Positions 1-6,673 of a DNA stretch of 6,790 nt are shown here, piece after piece. The translations under genes were made by a program, and so were the position numbers. Position 1 is the first letter of the stretch; each line of letters opens with the position of its first letter. The notes under the pieces are model-generated. The model did no database searches. It was not told where the DNA came from and saw only the letters and a program-made list of their open reading frames with translations. The DNA comes from an uncultured Clostridia bacterium (GTDB lineage Bacteria; Bacillota; Clostridia; TANB77; CAG-508): the NCBI GenBank assembly GCA_934122385.1, contig CAKOWP010000056.1, forward strand, positions 1 to 6,790, in the 5' to 3' direction.

Positions 1-47
1 CTTTTTTTGTTTTGCTTTTCCCGTCTTTCTCTTATTTTTTCTTACTT

Positions 48-76
48 ATGTTATCACATTTTTGGTGGTTTGTCTA
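48..76 (-). promoter_or_regulatory. Candidate leftward (divergent) promoter
   Basis: Read on the minus strand, a -35-like TAGACA (76-71) is followed after 17 bp by TAACAT (53-48), with TGA directly in front giving an extended -10. Transcription would start near position 41 and run out of the left edge. The transcribed stretch 1-40 is purine-rich on that strand and shows no start codon with a ribosome binding site, so the gene it would serve lies outside the window. The match is by eye only, and in AT-rich DNA such matches arise by chance. Confidence 0.35.
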
Positions 77-175
77 GGAATATGTTTATCTTTTCAAATA
101 ATATTTTATAATTTCGTTACAGTATATTGTTCTTGAGCATTTAAACAACGTATTTTTACATTTTCTATTTTTCTC

Positions 176-204
176 TTGTAGCCTCCTCTTCATTATGATA
201 TAAT
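176..204 (+). promoter_or_regulatory. Probable promoter of the murT-gatD fusion gene
   Basis: A perfect -10 TATAAT at 199-204 is preceded by TGA (196-198), an extended -10. A partial -35 TTGTAG sits at 176-181 with a 17-bp spacer. Transcription would begin near 211, giving a leader of about 36 nt before the ATG at 247. That leader is too short for a riboswitch and shows no hairpin. The extended -10 can compensate for the poor -35. No operator-like repeat is evident. Confidence 0.6.
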
Positions 205-230
205 CTACTAAATTATAAAAATCGACATTT

Positions 231-237
231 GAAAGGA
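231..237 (+). promoter_or_regulatory. Ribosome binding site that fixes the murT-gatD start
   Basis: GAAAGGA lies 9 nt before the ATG at 247. An in-frame TTG at 229 would extend the protein by six residues, but it lies upstream of this site and has no ribosome binding site of its own. ATG 247 is therefore the supported start. Confidence 0.8.
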
Positions 238-246
238 CTGATAAAA

Positions 247-2448
247 ATGAAAAACTTTTTCATAATCTTAGCAATGAAAATACTAAATTTAATACTAAAA
301 ATATGTCATAAAAATGGAGGAAACTTTTTAGGAAAAATTGCATTTGACTGGAACCCAGAAATATTCAAATACTTTAAAGTCAATTGTCCAGTAATTGCAG
401 TATCTGCCACAAATGGAAAAACAATGACAAACAACTGCATAGGTTACACTCTAAAAACAGCTGGAAATAAAGTTGTAAGTAATGTTGAAGGAAACAACAT
501 GGAAACAGGTATACTTTCAACTATATTAAAAAATTGTACCCTAACTGGAAAAATCAAAGCAGATTACTTAGTTTTTGAAGTTGATGAAAGTTACATCCCT
601 GTTGTATTTAAAGATTTTAGATTAGATACATTAGTAATTCTAAACTTTTTCCGTGACCAATTAGATAGAAACGGTGAAGTTGAATCTTTAATTTTAAGAA
701 TAAATGATTTTTTGAAAACTTATAATGAAAATTTAATTTTAAATAATGATGACCCAAATGTTGCACGACTTGGACAAGCTAACCCAAATAATGAAAACAT
801 ATATTATTTTAGTGTTGATAAATATAAATTTGCAACAGAGCAAATCAAAGAAGCTGGCGAAGGCAAGTTCTGTCCTTTCTGTAAAACAAGATTAGAATAT
901 GAATATTATCAATATTCACATGTTGGAAAATTTAAATGTCCAAATTGTAATTTTGGTGATAATGAAATTTACAAATTAGCAACAAATGTTGATTTGAAAA
1001 ATAGATGTTTTGATATTGATGGGAATACTTACAAAATAAATGGAAACAGCATTTATTTAATTTATAATTATACTGCAGTATATTCAGTTTGCAGTTTATA
1101 TGGTATTTCAAATGATGTTGTAAAAAAAGCATTTTCAACTTTTGCTTTAAATAATGGCCGTTTAGAAGAAATCAAAATAAATGGTGTTCCAACTATAATT
1201 AATTTAGCAAAAAATCCAACTGGAAGTAATGTCAGTTTGCGTATTTTAAATGAAGATGATTCAAAAAAAGAGTTACTTTTTGTTTTGAATGATAACATTG
1301 CCGATGGCTTTGATGTTTCTTGGATTTGGGATATCAATTTTAATAATTTGAATAATGTTTCTAGAATTATTACTTCTGGAACTCGTGCTTATGATATTGC
1401 TATTAGAATTAAAACAAGTGGCTTCCCCGCTGAAAAAATTGAACCATATTTGAATTTAGAAGATGCCGTTAATGCTTTTTATAAAACCGATGTTAAAAAA
1501 TATGTTATTGCAAATTATACTTCTTTGCAACCTACCAGACATGAGTTGAAGAAATTTGATGAAATGAGTAAAAATAATACTGTAACTGATGTTAAGACTA
1601 GTGACATTTCTAAAAAAGAAGAAATAAAAGCAAATGTTAAAAATTCTAAGATAGATACAAAAGAAGCTCTTCAAAGTATTGATAATACTGATAATTCAGA
1701 AAATCAAGATAATAAAGAAAAATCAATAAAAATTTTATATTTATATCCTGATATGTTGGAACTTTATGGTGATTATGGAAATATCCAAGTTTTAAAATAT
1801 AGAATTGAATCTCGTGGATACAAAGCAATTATTGATAGATATTCTATTGGCAACGCTGCTCCAAACTTTAATGATTATGACATTGTTTTTGCTGGCGGTG
1901 GTGCTGATAATGAGCAAAGTATTTTGGCAGAAGATTTGGTAAAATATAAAGATAATATAAAAGATGCTGTTAATAATGGCGTGTTCTTCCTACTTATATG
2001 TGGTGCTTATCAATTATTTGGCAAATATTATAAAGGTGTTGAAGGTAATATTATTCCTGGTCTTGAGGTTTTTGATTACTACACAGTTGCTAACCCTGAT
2101 AGAAAGAAAAGGTGTATTGGAAATATTGTTATAGAAACTAAGATGGGTAATGTTATTGGTTTTGAAAATCATGGTGGACAAACTTTTGATATTTCTAATT
2201 CTTTTGGAAATGTCTTGTTTGGAAATGGTAATAAATTTGGTGATTCTGAAGAAGGATTTTTTGAAAATAATGTTATTGCAACTTATTTGCATGGTCCACT
2301 TCTTTCTAAGAATCCTGAACTTTGTGATTATATTATCAAATATTGCTTAGATAGAAAATATAATGAAAATATTGTATTAGAGCCTTTAAATGATAAGTTT
2401 GAAAATTCGTGTAGAGAACAATTATTAAACAGATTTTTAGAAAAATAA
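247..2448 (+). CDS. murT-gatD: Fused MurT-GatD lipid II isoglutaminyl synthase
   Basis: This 733-residue protein joins the two subunits of the enzyme that amidates the alpha-carboxyl of D-Glu in lipid II, using glutamine and ATP, at the cytoplasmic face of the membrane. MurT part: a hydrophobic N-terminal helix; P-loop ATNGKTMT at 54-61 (usually GTNGKTTT); EVDE at 111-114; NFFRDQLDR at 133-141; a zinc ribbon with Cys209, 212, 231 and 234; and the C-terminal DUF1727 region with NLAKNPTG at about 319-326 and DNIADGFD at about 349-356. The last motif lies in the region thought to supply an Asp to the glutaminase triad. A polar linker spans about 437-492. GatD part: LYPDMLELYGDYGN near 499-512; nucleophile Cys585 in CGAYQ; Arg622, matching S. 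aureus GatD Arg128; and His682 in YLHGP. All main catalytic residues are present. In S. aureus these are two proteins of roughly 437 and 243 residues. The gene appears to stand alone, with its own promoter and terminator. The family call is firm; activity of the fusion is inferred. Confidence 0.94.
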   Translation: MKNFFIILAMKILNLILKICHKNGGNFLGKIAFDWNPEIFKYFKVNCPVIAVSATNGKTMTNNCIGYTLKTAGNKVVSNVEGNNMETGILSTILKNCTLTGKIKADYLVFEVDESYIPVVFKDFRLDTLVILNFFRDQLDRNGEVESLILRINDFLKTYNENLILNNDDPNVARLGQANPNNENIYYFSVDKYKFATEQIKEAGEGKFCPFCKTRLEYEYYQYSHVGKFKCPNCNFGDNEIYKLATNVDLKNRCFDIDGNTYKINGNSIYLIYNYTAVYSVCSLYGISNDVVKKAFSTFALNNGRLEEIKINGVPTIINLAKNPTGSNVSLRILNEDDSKKELLFVLNDNIADGFDVSWIWDINFNNLNNVSRIITSGTRAYDIAIRIKTSGFPAEKIEPYLNLEDAVNAFYKTDVKKYVIANYTSLQPTRHELKKFDEMSKNNTVTDVKTSDISKKEEIKANVKNSKIDTKEALQSIDNTDNSENQDNKEKSIKILYLYPDMLELYGDYGNIQVLKYRIESRGYKAIIDRYSIGNAAPNFNDYDIVFAGGGADNEQSILAEDLVKYKDNIKDAVNNGVFFLLICGAYQLFGKYYKGVEGNIIPGLEVFDYYTVANPDRKKRCIGNIVIETKMGNVIGFENHGGQTFDISNSFGNVLFGNGNKFGDSEEGFFENNVIATYLHGPLLSKNPELCDYIIKYCLDRKYNENIVLEPLNDKFENSCREQLLNRFLEK
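1555..1722 (+). other. Region encoding the interdomain linker of the MurT-GatD fusion
   Basis: Residues 437-492 join the end of MurT (NYTSLQP near 423-429) to the first beta strand of GatD (IKILYLYPD from 494). The stretch is rich in Lys, Asp, Glu, Asn, Ser and Thr, with no aromatic residue after the Phe near its start and no Cys or Gly. This suggests a flexible tether rather than a folded domain. There is no stop codon and no evident internal ribosome binding site with a start codon, so separate translation of GatD is not supported. The boundaries are approximate. Confidence 0.75.
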
Positions 2449-2460
2449 ATATGCTTAAGT

Positions 2461-2494
2461 AATAAAACCTCGATTAAAAAATCGAGGTTTTATT
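2461..2494. terminator. Bidirectional intrinsic terminator between convergent genes
   Basis: A perfect 15-bp stem (2461-2475 with 2480-2494) closes a 4-nt AAAA loop. The core CCTCGATT pairs with AATCGAGG. The outer stem is AT-only, giving a T-rich 3' side whichever strand is read. It begins 12 nt after the murT-gatD stop and lies about 75 nt beyond the stop of the convergent ABC gene, so it can serve both. The remaining 74 nt (2495-2568) show no gene. Confidence 0.85.
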
Positions 2495-2568
2495 TAGTGT
2501 TACATTATAACTTCTACATTTTCCAATTCAATTGCAGGCAAACATTAAAAATAGCAAGAAAAATCCTA

Positions 2569-4281
2569 CTATTTTTTATACAAGTTAAAATAATATCCTT
2601 GTTTTTCCATAAGTTCTTCATGTGTTCCCATTTCAGCAATATGTTTATCATCTATATATATAATCAAATCAGAATCTTTTATTGTATTTATTCTATGAGC
2701 AATAACAAAAGAAATTTTATTTTCTAAAATAATTTTATTAGCCTCCATAACATTTCTTTCAAATTCCAAATCCAAATTTGAAGTTACTTCATCTAAGATA
2801 ACAATACTTCCATTTTTCAAAATTGCTCTTGCAAAACTTAATAACTGTTTTTCCCCATATGACAATATATCTGTTTTTGCATCAATAATTGTATCATATC
2901 CATTATCAAATGCTTCTATTTTTTCATTTAGCCCTATTTTACAGCATACTCTTTTTACATCTTCAAAAGTTATATTTTCATTTCCATACATCAAATTATC
3001 TTTTATAGACATATCTAGTATAACTGGTTCTTGAAAGACATAAGATATATTTTTTCTTAATTCACTCAATTTATATTTTGTATATTCTATTCCATTTATA
3101 AAAATTTGGCCTTCTGTTAAATTATAAAATCTTGGTATCAAATTAATTAATGATGTCTTTCCCGCACCACTTTTTCCAACAATAGCTATTGTCATTGGCT
3201 TGTCTATTTTTAAATTTATATTTTCTAATATCGTATTTACTCCATCATAACTTAATTTTACATTTTTAAATTCTATTGATTTGACATTTTCTAGCTCTAA
3301 GTTTCCTTCATCAATTTCTCTATTTGTATTCACAATTTTCAAAACATTTATAAAACAATTATATTTGTTAATTACTCCATGTACATGTTCCAAAAGAGAA
3401 TTCATATGATTACTAATGTCACTAATATAATCTATTATTAAAATAATTGTTGAGCCAACTCCTACTCCAATTATAATTTGATTTCCGCCTATAATTAAAG
3501 TAGCAATTGTTGCCAAAAATGTTAGCAGTGAAAATATCGCAGTATGTAATCCTAAAATTTTGCTAGATTTTATTAATTCTTCTTTTGTTTTTTCAAGCAT
3601 TTTTTCAATATCATTAATATTTATTTCTTCTAATCTTAAAGTTTTTGTAGTCGAAAAGCTATCTATATATTCATTAATTTTCCCTTGCAAGTCAATAATA
3701 GATTGTTGCATTTTTTTATAATTTTTCATATTTTTATTATAAAACGGAATTAATATTATATAAGATAAAATAAATATTCCTATAACAACTAATGCAATTT
3801 CCCAGTTTATAAAAAGCATTATAATTGATGTAATTAAAATACTTCTGATTCTGACTGAAAATATTCCTAATATATTCCATACAAATAATTGTGCTGCTTC
3901 AAAACTTTGTGTTGTTGTTATATTAAATAATTTTCCTATTTGTATTTTTTCTATTTGACTGATATTAGCATCTTGTATACTATTAAAGATTTTATTTTTT
4001 ATCTGTTTGTCATTATCATAATAACTTAATTTTCTTTCTACCTCTCCATATTTATCTGTCCAAAATCTAAAGAATATAATTATAATCAAAATTGATGAAA
4101 GTATTAATACATTTTTTATATTTTTTTCTGGTATATATTTATCAATTACATTTGATACTAGATATTGATAAAATACAAGATATGGTATTGCAAAAAGTGC
4201 TAAAATAATTCCAAGTTTTATTGTTTTCTTTTTATTTGTTGTAAAATTAAACATTTGTGTCAATAATTTTTTATCAAACAT
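2569..4281 (-). CDS. ABC exporter half-transporter, catalytically competent subunit
   Basis: This 570-residue protein has an N-terminal membrane domain of about six helices (near 21-42, 57-74, 143-160, 162-181, 244-265 and 266-285) and a C-terminal ATPase domain. The ATPase shows A-loop Tyr345, Walker A GKSGAGKT at 369-376, Q-loop Gln417, signature LSYGE at 473-477 (consensus LSGGQ), Walker B IVILDE at 493-498 with catalytic Glu498, D-loop SNLD at 501-504 and switch His529. This is the fold of type IV exporters such as BmrD, MdlB or TM288. Its start overlaps the upstream ABC gene by 8 nt, with AGGAG at 4292-4288 placed 6 nt before the ATG. The two products should therefore form a heterodimer in the cytoplasmic membrane. 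Here the catalytic Glu is intact and the signature motif is altered, the complement of the partner. The gene ends in tandem TAG stops. Direction is export by family; the substrate (drug, lipid or peptide) is not predictable, and no peptidase or accessory domain is present. Confidence 0.92.
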   Translation of the reverse strand: MFDKKLLTQMFNFTTNKKKTIKLGIILALFAIPYLVFYQYLVSNVIDKYIPEKNIKNVLILSSILIIIIFFRFWTDKYGEVERKLSYYDNDKQIKNKIFNSIQDANISQIEKIQIGKLFNITTTQSFEAAQLFVWNILGIFSVRIRSILITSIIMLFINWEIALVVIGIFILSYIILIPFYNKNMKNYKKMQQSIIDLQGKINEYIDSFSTTKTLRLEEININDIEKMLEKTKEELIKSSKILGLHTAIFSLLTFLATIATLIIGGNQIIIGVGVGSTIILIIDYISDISNHMNSLLEHVHGVINKYNCFINVLKIVNTNREIDEGNLELENVKSIEFKNVKLSYDGVNTILENINLKIDKPMTIAIVGKSGAGKTSLINLIPRFYNLTEGQIFINGIEYTKYKLSELRKNISYVFQEPVILDMSIKDNLMYGNENITFEDVKRVCCKIGLNEKIEAFDNGYDTIIDAKTDILSYGEKQLLSFARAILKNGSIVILDEVTSNLDLEFERNVMEANKIILENKISFVIAHRINTIKDSDLIIYIDDKHIAEMGTHEELMEKQGYYFNLYKK

Positions 4282-6043
4282 ATTCTTCTCCTACTTTATT
4301 TAAATTCAGACTATATATTTTATTATAGTTTTCATTTTTCAATAATTCTTCATGTGTTCCACATATCGCTTTTCCATTCTCTATATAAATTATCTTTTCG
4401 AATTTTGGTGCTAATTCTATATCATGTGAAATTATTATTTTTGTTGACTTGTCTTCTATTGCCATCAAATTATCCAAAATTTTCTTTTTATTTATTCTAT
4501 CAATTGCACTAAAAGAATCATCAAAAATCATTATTGGCTTTGGTTTTGTGTATGCTCTTACCAACACTAACCTCTGTTTTTGGCCTTTTGATAAAACCAT
4601 TCCATTTCTACCAATTTGACTATCATATCCTTTATCAAATTTTGTTATATCTTTATGTAACGAGAAAAATTCTGAAAGTTCTACTATCTCTGGATATGTC
4701 ATTTGTGGCACTAGAATTCTTATGTTTTCAGCAATTGTTTTTGAAAATAAATATGAATCTTGTAATAATAAACAAATATTTTCTCTCAAAAATCTTTTAT
4801 TTAAGTCTTTTACTTCATATCCACCTATTTTTATGCTTCCTTCATATTCATAAAAGCCAACTAATGTTTTAAATAATATGGTTTTTCCACTTCCAGTACT
4901 TCCTACAATCATTACTCTTTCATTTGAATTAATTGTAAAATTCAAATTCTTTAAAACCTCTTTATTATTAATTTTTATAGTAACATTTTTAAATTCAATT
5001 TTTGCATCTTTTAACTTAATATCAATATTTTGATTTTTTTCGTCTTCTACTGTTAAATTTAATAATTGGTCTAATCTTTTATATGAAGCTATACATAAAT
5101 TAAAAAATTCAAGTATCTCTGCTAAATCAGTAAATGCTCTTGTTATTTTATTTGAATAATTTATTGCTACATAAATACTTCCTATTGAAATGTTTCCATA
5201 TACATATAATAATGAACTCACCATAAATATAAAAGGAGTTTGCAATTTTACAATATTAACAGTTGCCATATTATACCAACTATCTAAAAGAACTTTACTC
5301 TTGTTAGCATTAAAATTCTTTAAATTAATTTCATCAAATTTCTTTTTTTCATTTTCTTGTAAATTATTAACTTTTATAAATTTAATATTTGAATAATTGT
5401 CATTTAATTTTGAATACATTTCTTTTTGAATTTTCATTCTATTTGCTATAATTGGTTTAGATTTTTTAAAATACCATATTGATAAAATAATTATAATTGA
5501 TATTGCTACTATCATAACACTTGATAATCTCAAATCTAAATTTACAAGTTGAACTACTGCAAAAATCATTATTAATATAATATCTAAAATATAAGTAAAT
5601 TGTTTTTCTATAAAACTTACTATATTATTTACATCATCTGTTGAATTTTGTACCAAATCTGCAAGAGAATTTTGATAAAAATCTTGATATGTCAAATTTT
5701 GTATATGATTAAATAACCTTAATTTTAATTCAAATTGAAATTCTTGTATTATTTTATTTTTAATAATTGTCCTTATATATGTCGATAAAACTATTCCTAT
5801 TTGAATTAGTACCAATAATATACATATCATTGGTATAAATGATATTTTATTGTTAAATAAGTTTATAAAATTTTCTATTATATTATTACTAACATTTTGA
5901 TTTAATAATATATCTATAAAATACTGTATTACAATAGGTACATATGTTGTTAAATAATTTAATATTATACTTAATATAAAAAATATAAGTATTAACAATT
6001 TTGTATGTTTAAAACTTGATATTATTTCTTTTAAAATTTTCAT
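4274..6043 (-). CDS. ABC exporter half-transporter, subunit with degenerate ATP site
   Basis: This 589-residue protein has about six membrane helices (near 16-39, 69-91, 150-167, 173-191, 260-282 and a weak one at 284-300), then an ATPase domain. The ATPase shows Walker A GSTGSGKT at 381-388, Q-loop Gln428, canonical-type signature LSKGQ at 484-488, Walker B IMIFDD at 504-509, D-loop SAID at 512-515 and His540 in SHD. Asp509 occupies the position of the catalytic Glu, and I see no aromatic A-loop residue before Walker A. Such a non-catalytic ATP site is known from heterodimeric exporters of the TM287/TM288 and BmrCD type. This subunit corresponds to TM287, BmrC or MdlA. ATG 6043 is preceded by GAGGTGA, which contains the nrdG stop codon, and the 3' end overlaps the second ABC gene. 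Coupled translation with both neighbours is therefore likely. Substrate unknown; multidrug or amphipathic-compound export is only the family default. Confidence 0.92.
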   Translation of the reverse strand: MKILKEIISSFKHTKLLILIFFILSIILNYLTTYVPIVIQYFIDILLNQNVSNNIIENFINLFNNKISFIPMICILLVLIQIGIVLSTYIRTIIKNKIIQEFQFELKLRLFNHIQNLTYQDFYQNSLADLVQNSTDDVNNIVSFIEKQFTYILDIILIMIFAVVQLVNLDLRLSSVMIVAISIIIILSIWYFKKSKPIIANRMKIQKEMYSKLNDNYSNIKFIKVNNLQENEKKKFDEINLKNFNANKSKVLLDSWYNMATVNIVKLQTPFIFMVSSLLYVYGNISIGSIYVAINYSNKITRAFTDLAEILEFFNLCIASYKRLDQLLNLTVEDEKNQNIDIKLKDAKIEFKNVTIKINNKEVLKNLNFTINSNERVMIVGSTGSGKTILFKTLVGFYEYEGSIKIGGYEVKDLNKRFLRENICLLLQDSYLFSKTIAENIRILVPQMTYPEIVELSEFFSLHKDITKFDKGYDSQIGRNGMVLSKGQKQRLVLVRAYTKPKPIMIFDDSFSAIDRINKKKILDNLMAIEDKSTKIIISHDIELAPKFEKIIYIENGKAICGTHEELLKNENYNKIYSLNLNKVGEEYV

Positions 6044-6046
6044 CTC

Positions 6047-6053
6047 TCACCTC
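6047..6053 (-). promoter_or_regulatory. Ribosome binding site of the first ABC gene, containing the nrdG stop
   Basis: On the minus strand the site reads GAGGTGA (6053-6047), a long match to the 16S rRNA anti-Shine-Dalgarno sequence. Its last three bases are the TGA stop of nrdG, and only 3 nt separate that stop from the ABC ATG at 6043. A ribosome terminating on nrdG sits on the ABC initiation region, so reinitiation or coupling is expected. Confidence 0.8.
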
Positions 6054-6580
6054 TTATTTTTTGAAATAAAATTAATTCCTTTTCCATTCTTTAAACTCTC
6101 TTTTACATCCAAAATTTTTTGATTAGAAGAACCTCTAAATTGAAGTTTTAAATCCTTTTTATCCTCTTCAAACTTACCATCAACAATAACATCAATATAT
6201 TTTAATAATTCCCTTGTTGTTTCACTTTTTTGAGCCATCTTTCCCATAACATCTTTTTCAAAATCAAATCCGGTATAACACCAAATATTTTTATCAGGAA
6301 ATTTTTTCTTTATATCTTTAACCAATGGCAGTAATCCTTCTTGATTTTTAGGTTCAAGAGGTTCTCCACCTAGAAGTGAAAGCCCCTCTATATAGTCATG
6401 GTCCATATATTCAATTATTTTTTGTTCTTCTTTTTCTGTGAATTTATCACCATAATCAAAATCCCATGCACATTGATTAAAACATCCTTTGCAATGGTGA
6501 TTACATCCACTTACAAATAATGAAACTCTTACTCCTTCACCATTTGCAATATCTATTTTCTTTATATCTGCATAATTCAT
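6047..6580 (-). CDS. nrdG: Anaerobic ribonucleoside-triphosphate reductase activating protein (radical SAM)
   Basis: This 177-residue protein uses a [4Fe-4S] cluster and S-adenosylmethionine to generate the glycyl radical on NrdD, enabling oxygen-independent dNTP synthesis in the cytoplasm. It opens with the typical MNYADIKK and IANGEGVRVSLFVSGC stretches. The cluster motif CNHHCKGC supplies Cys26, Cys30 and Cys33. LLGGEPL at 69-75 is the SAM-binding GGE motif, WCYTGF lies at 100-105, and RGSSNQKILDV is the usual C-terminal NrdG signature. Length is normal for the family. Two in-frame ATGs exist. The one at 6586 directly abuts AGGAGA with no spacer, while the one at 6580 has the normal 6-7 nt spacing and gives the family N terminus, so 6580 is chosen. 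It follows nrdD, as is usual, but a large palindrome separates the two. Downstream it runs into an ABC exporter gene with 3 nt between stop and start. Confidence 0.96.
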   Translation of the reverse strand: MNYADIKKIDIANGEGVRVSLFVSGCNHHCKGCFNQCAWDFDYGDKFTEKEEQKIIEYMDHDYIEGLSLLGGEPLEPKNQEGLLPLVKDIKKKFPDKNIWCYTGFDFEKDVMGKMAQKSETTRELLKYIDVIVDGKFEEDKKDLKLQFRGSSNQKILDVKESLKNGKGINFISKNKR

Positions 6581-6587
6581 AAACATT

Positions 6588-6592
6588 CTCCT
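6588..6592 (-). promoter_or_regulatory. Ribosome binding site that fixes the nrdG start
   Basis: AGGAG on the minus strand lies 7 nt before ATG 6580 but only 1 nt before ATG 6586. The spacing favours 6580. The site starts 8 nt after the base of the long palindrome, so folding of that hairpin in the mRNA would place a stable stem just upstream of the ribosome landing site. Confidence 0.75.
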
Positions 6593-6599
6593 AAAAATC

Positions 6600-6667
6600 G
6601 GGATTGGGGGACGGGTCTTTAATCCCTAAAAAATTTTTAGGGATTAAAGGCCCGTCCCCAAAATCCC
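6600..6667. repeat. Long near-perfect palindrome (REP/MITE-like) between nrdD and nrdG
   Basis: Bases 6607-6632 pair with 6634-6659 (26 positions) around a single central A at 6633. Every pair is Watson-Crick except T6616/G6650. After a 1x2 internal loop the stem continues with GGGATT (6600-6605) against AATCCC (6662-6667). The core GGGGACGGGTC and its complement are GC-rich, unlike the surrounding DNA. A T8 run follows on the plus strand (6668-6675), and T5 follows on the minus strand (6597-6593). It could be a terminator or attenuator, an mRNA-stabilising stem, or a copy of a dispersed palindromic repeat. GGGGAC-type palindromes remind me of repeats linked to REP-associated tyrosine transposases in Clostridia, but no transposase is present here and copy number cannot be seen. 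No target-site duplication is obvious. Confidence 0.85.
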
Positions 6668-6673
6668 TTTTTT

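Noticed and set aside
86..193. A 35-codon minus-strand reading frame with a basic, Cys-containing product
   Set aside because: It has no ribosome binding site, overlaps the likely murT-gatD promoter, and resembles nothing I recognise. A frame this short is expected by chance.
229..246. TTG at 229 as the start of the MurT-GatD protein
   Set aside because: It lies upstream of the GAAAGGA ribosome binding site and has none of its own. ATG 247 is correctly spaced.
932..2350. Several 60-92 residue reading frames inside the murT-gatD gene on both strands
   Set aside because: They are shadows of a coding frame whose domains are fully recognisable. None has a ribosome binding site or a known domain.
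2547..2576. AT-only inverted repeat (AAAAATAG with CTATTTTT) at the end of the second ABC gene
   Set aside because: The 8-bp, nearly all A-T stem has a 14-nt loop and is too weak. The 15-bp hairpin at 2461-2494 is a much better terminator.
2497..2727. A 76-residue plus-strand reading frame starting in the convergent gap
   Set aside because: It lies mostly antisense to the strongly conserved C-terminal ATPase region of the ABC gene, lacks a good ribosome binding site, and its composition is that of a complement frame.
6581..6586. ATG at 6586 as the nrdG start
   Set aside because: The AGGAGA site abuts it with no spacer. ATG 6580, two codons later, has normal spacing and gives the usual NrdG N terminus.
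2569..6586. Radical SAM protein plus ABC exporter as a modified-peptide (RiPP) export cluster
   Set aside because: The radical SAM protein is plainly NrdG, with nrdD directly upstream. No precursor peptide gene, peptidase domain or SPASM-type extension is visible.
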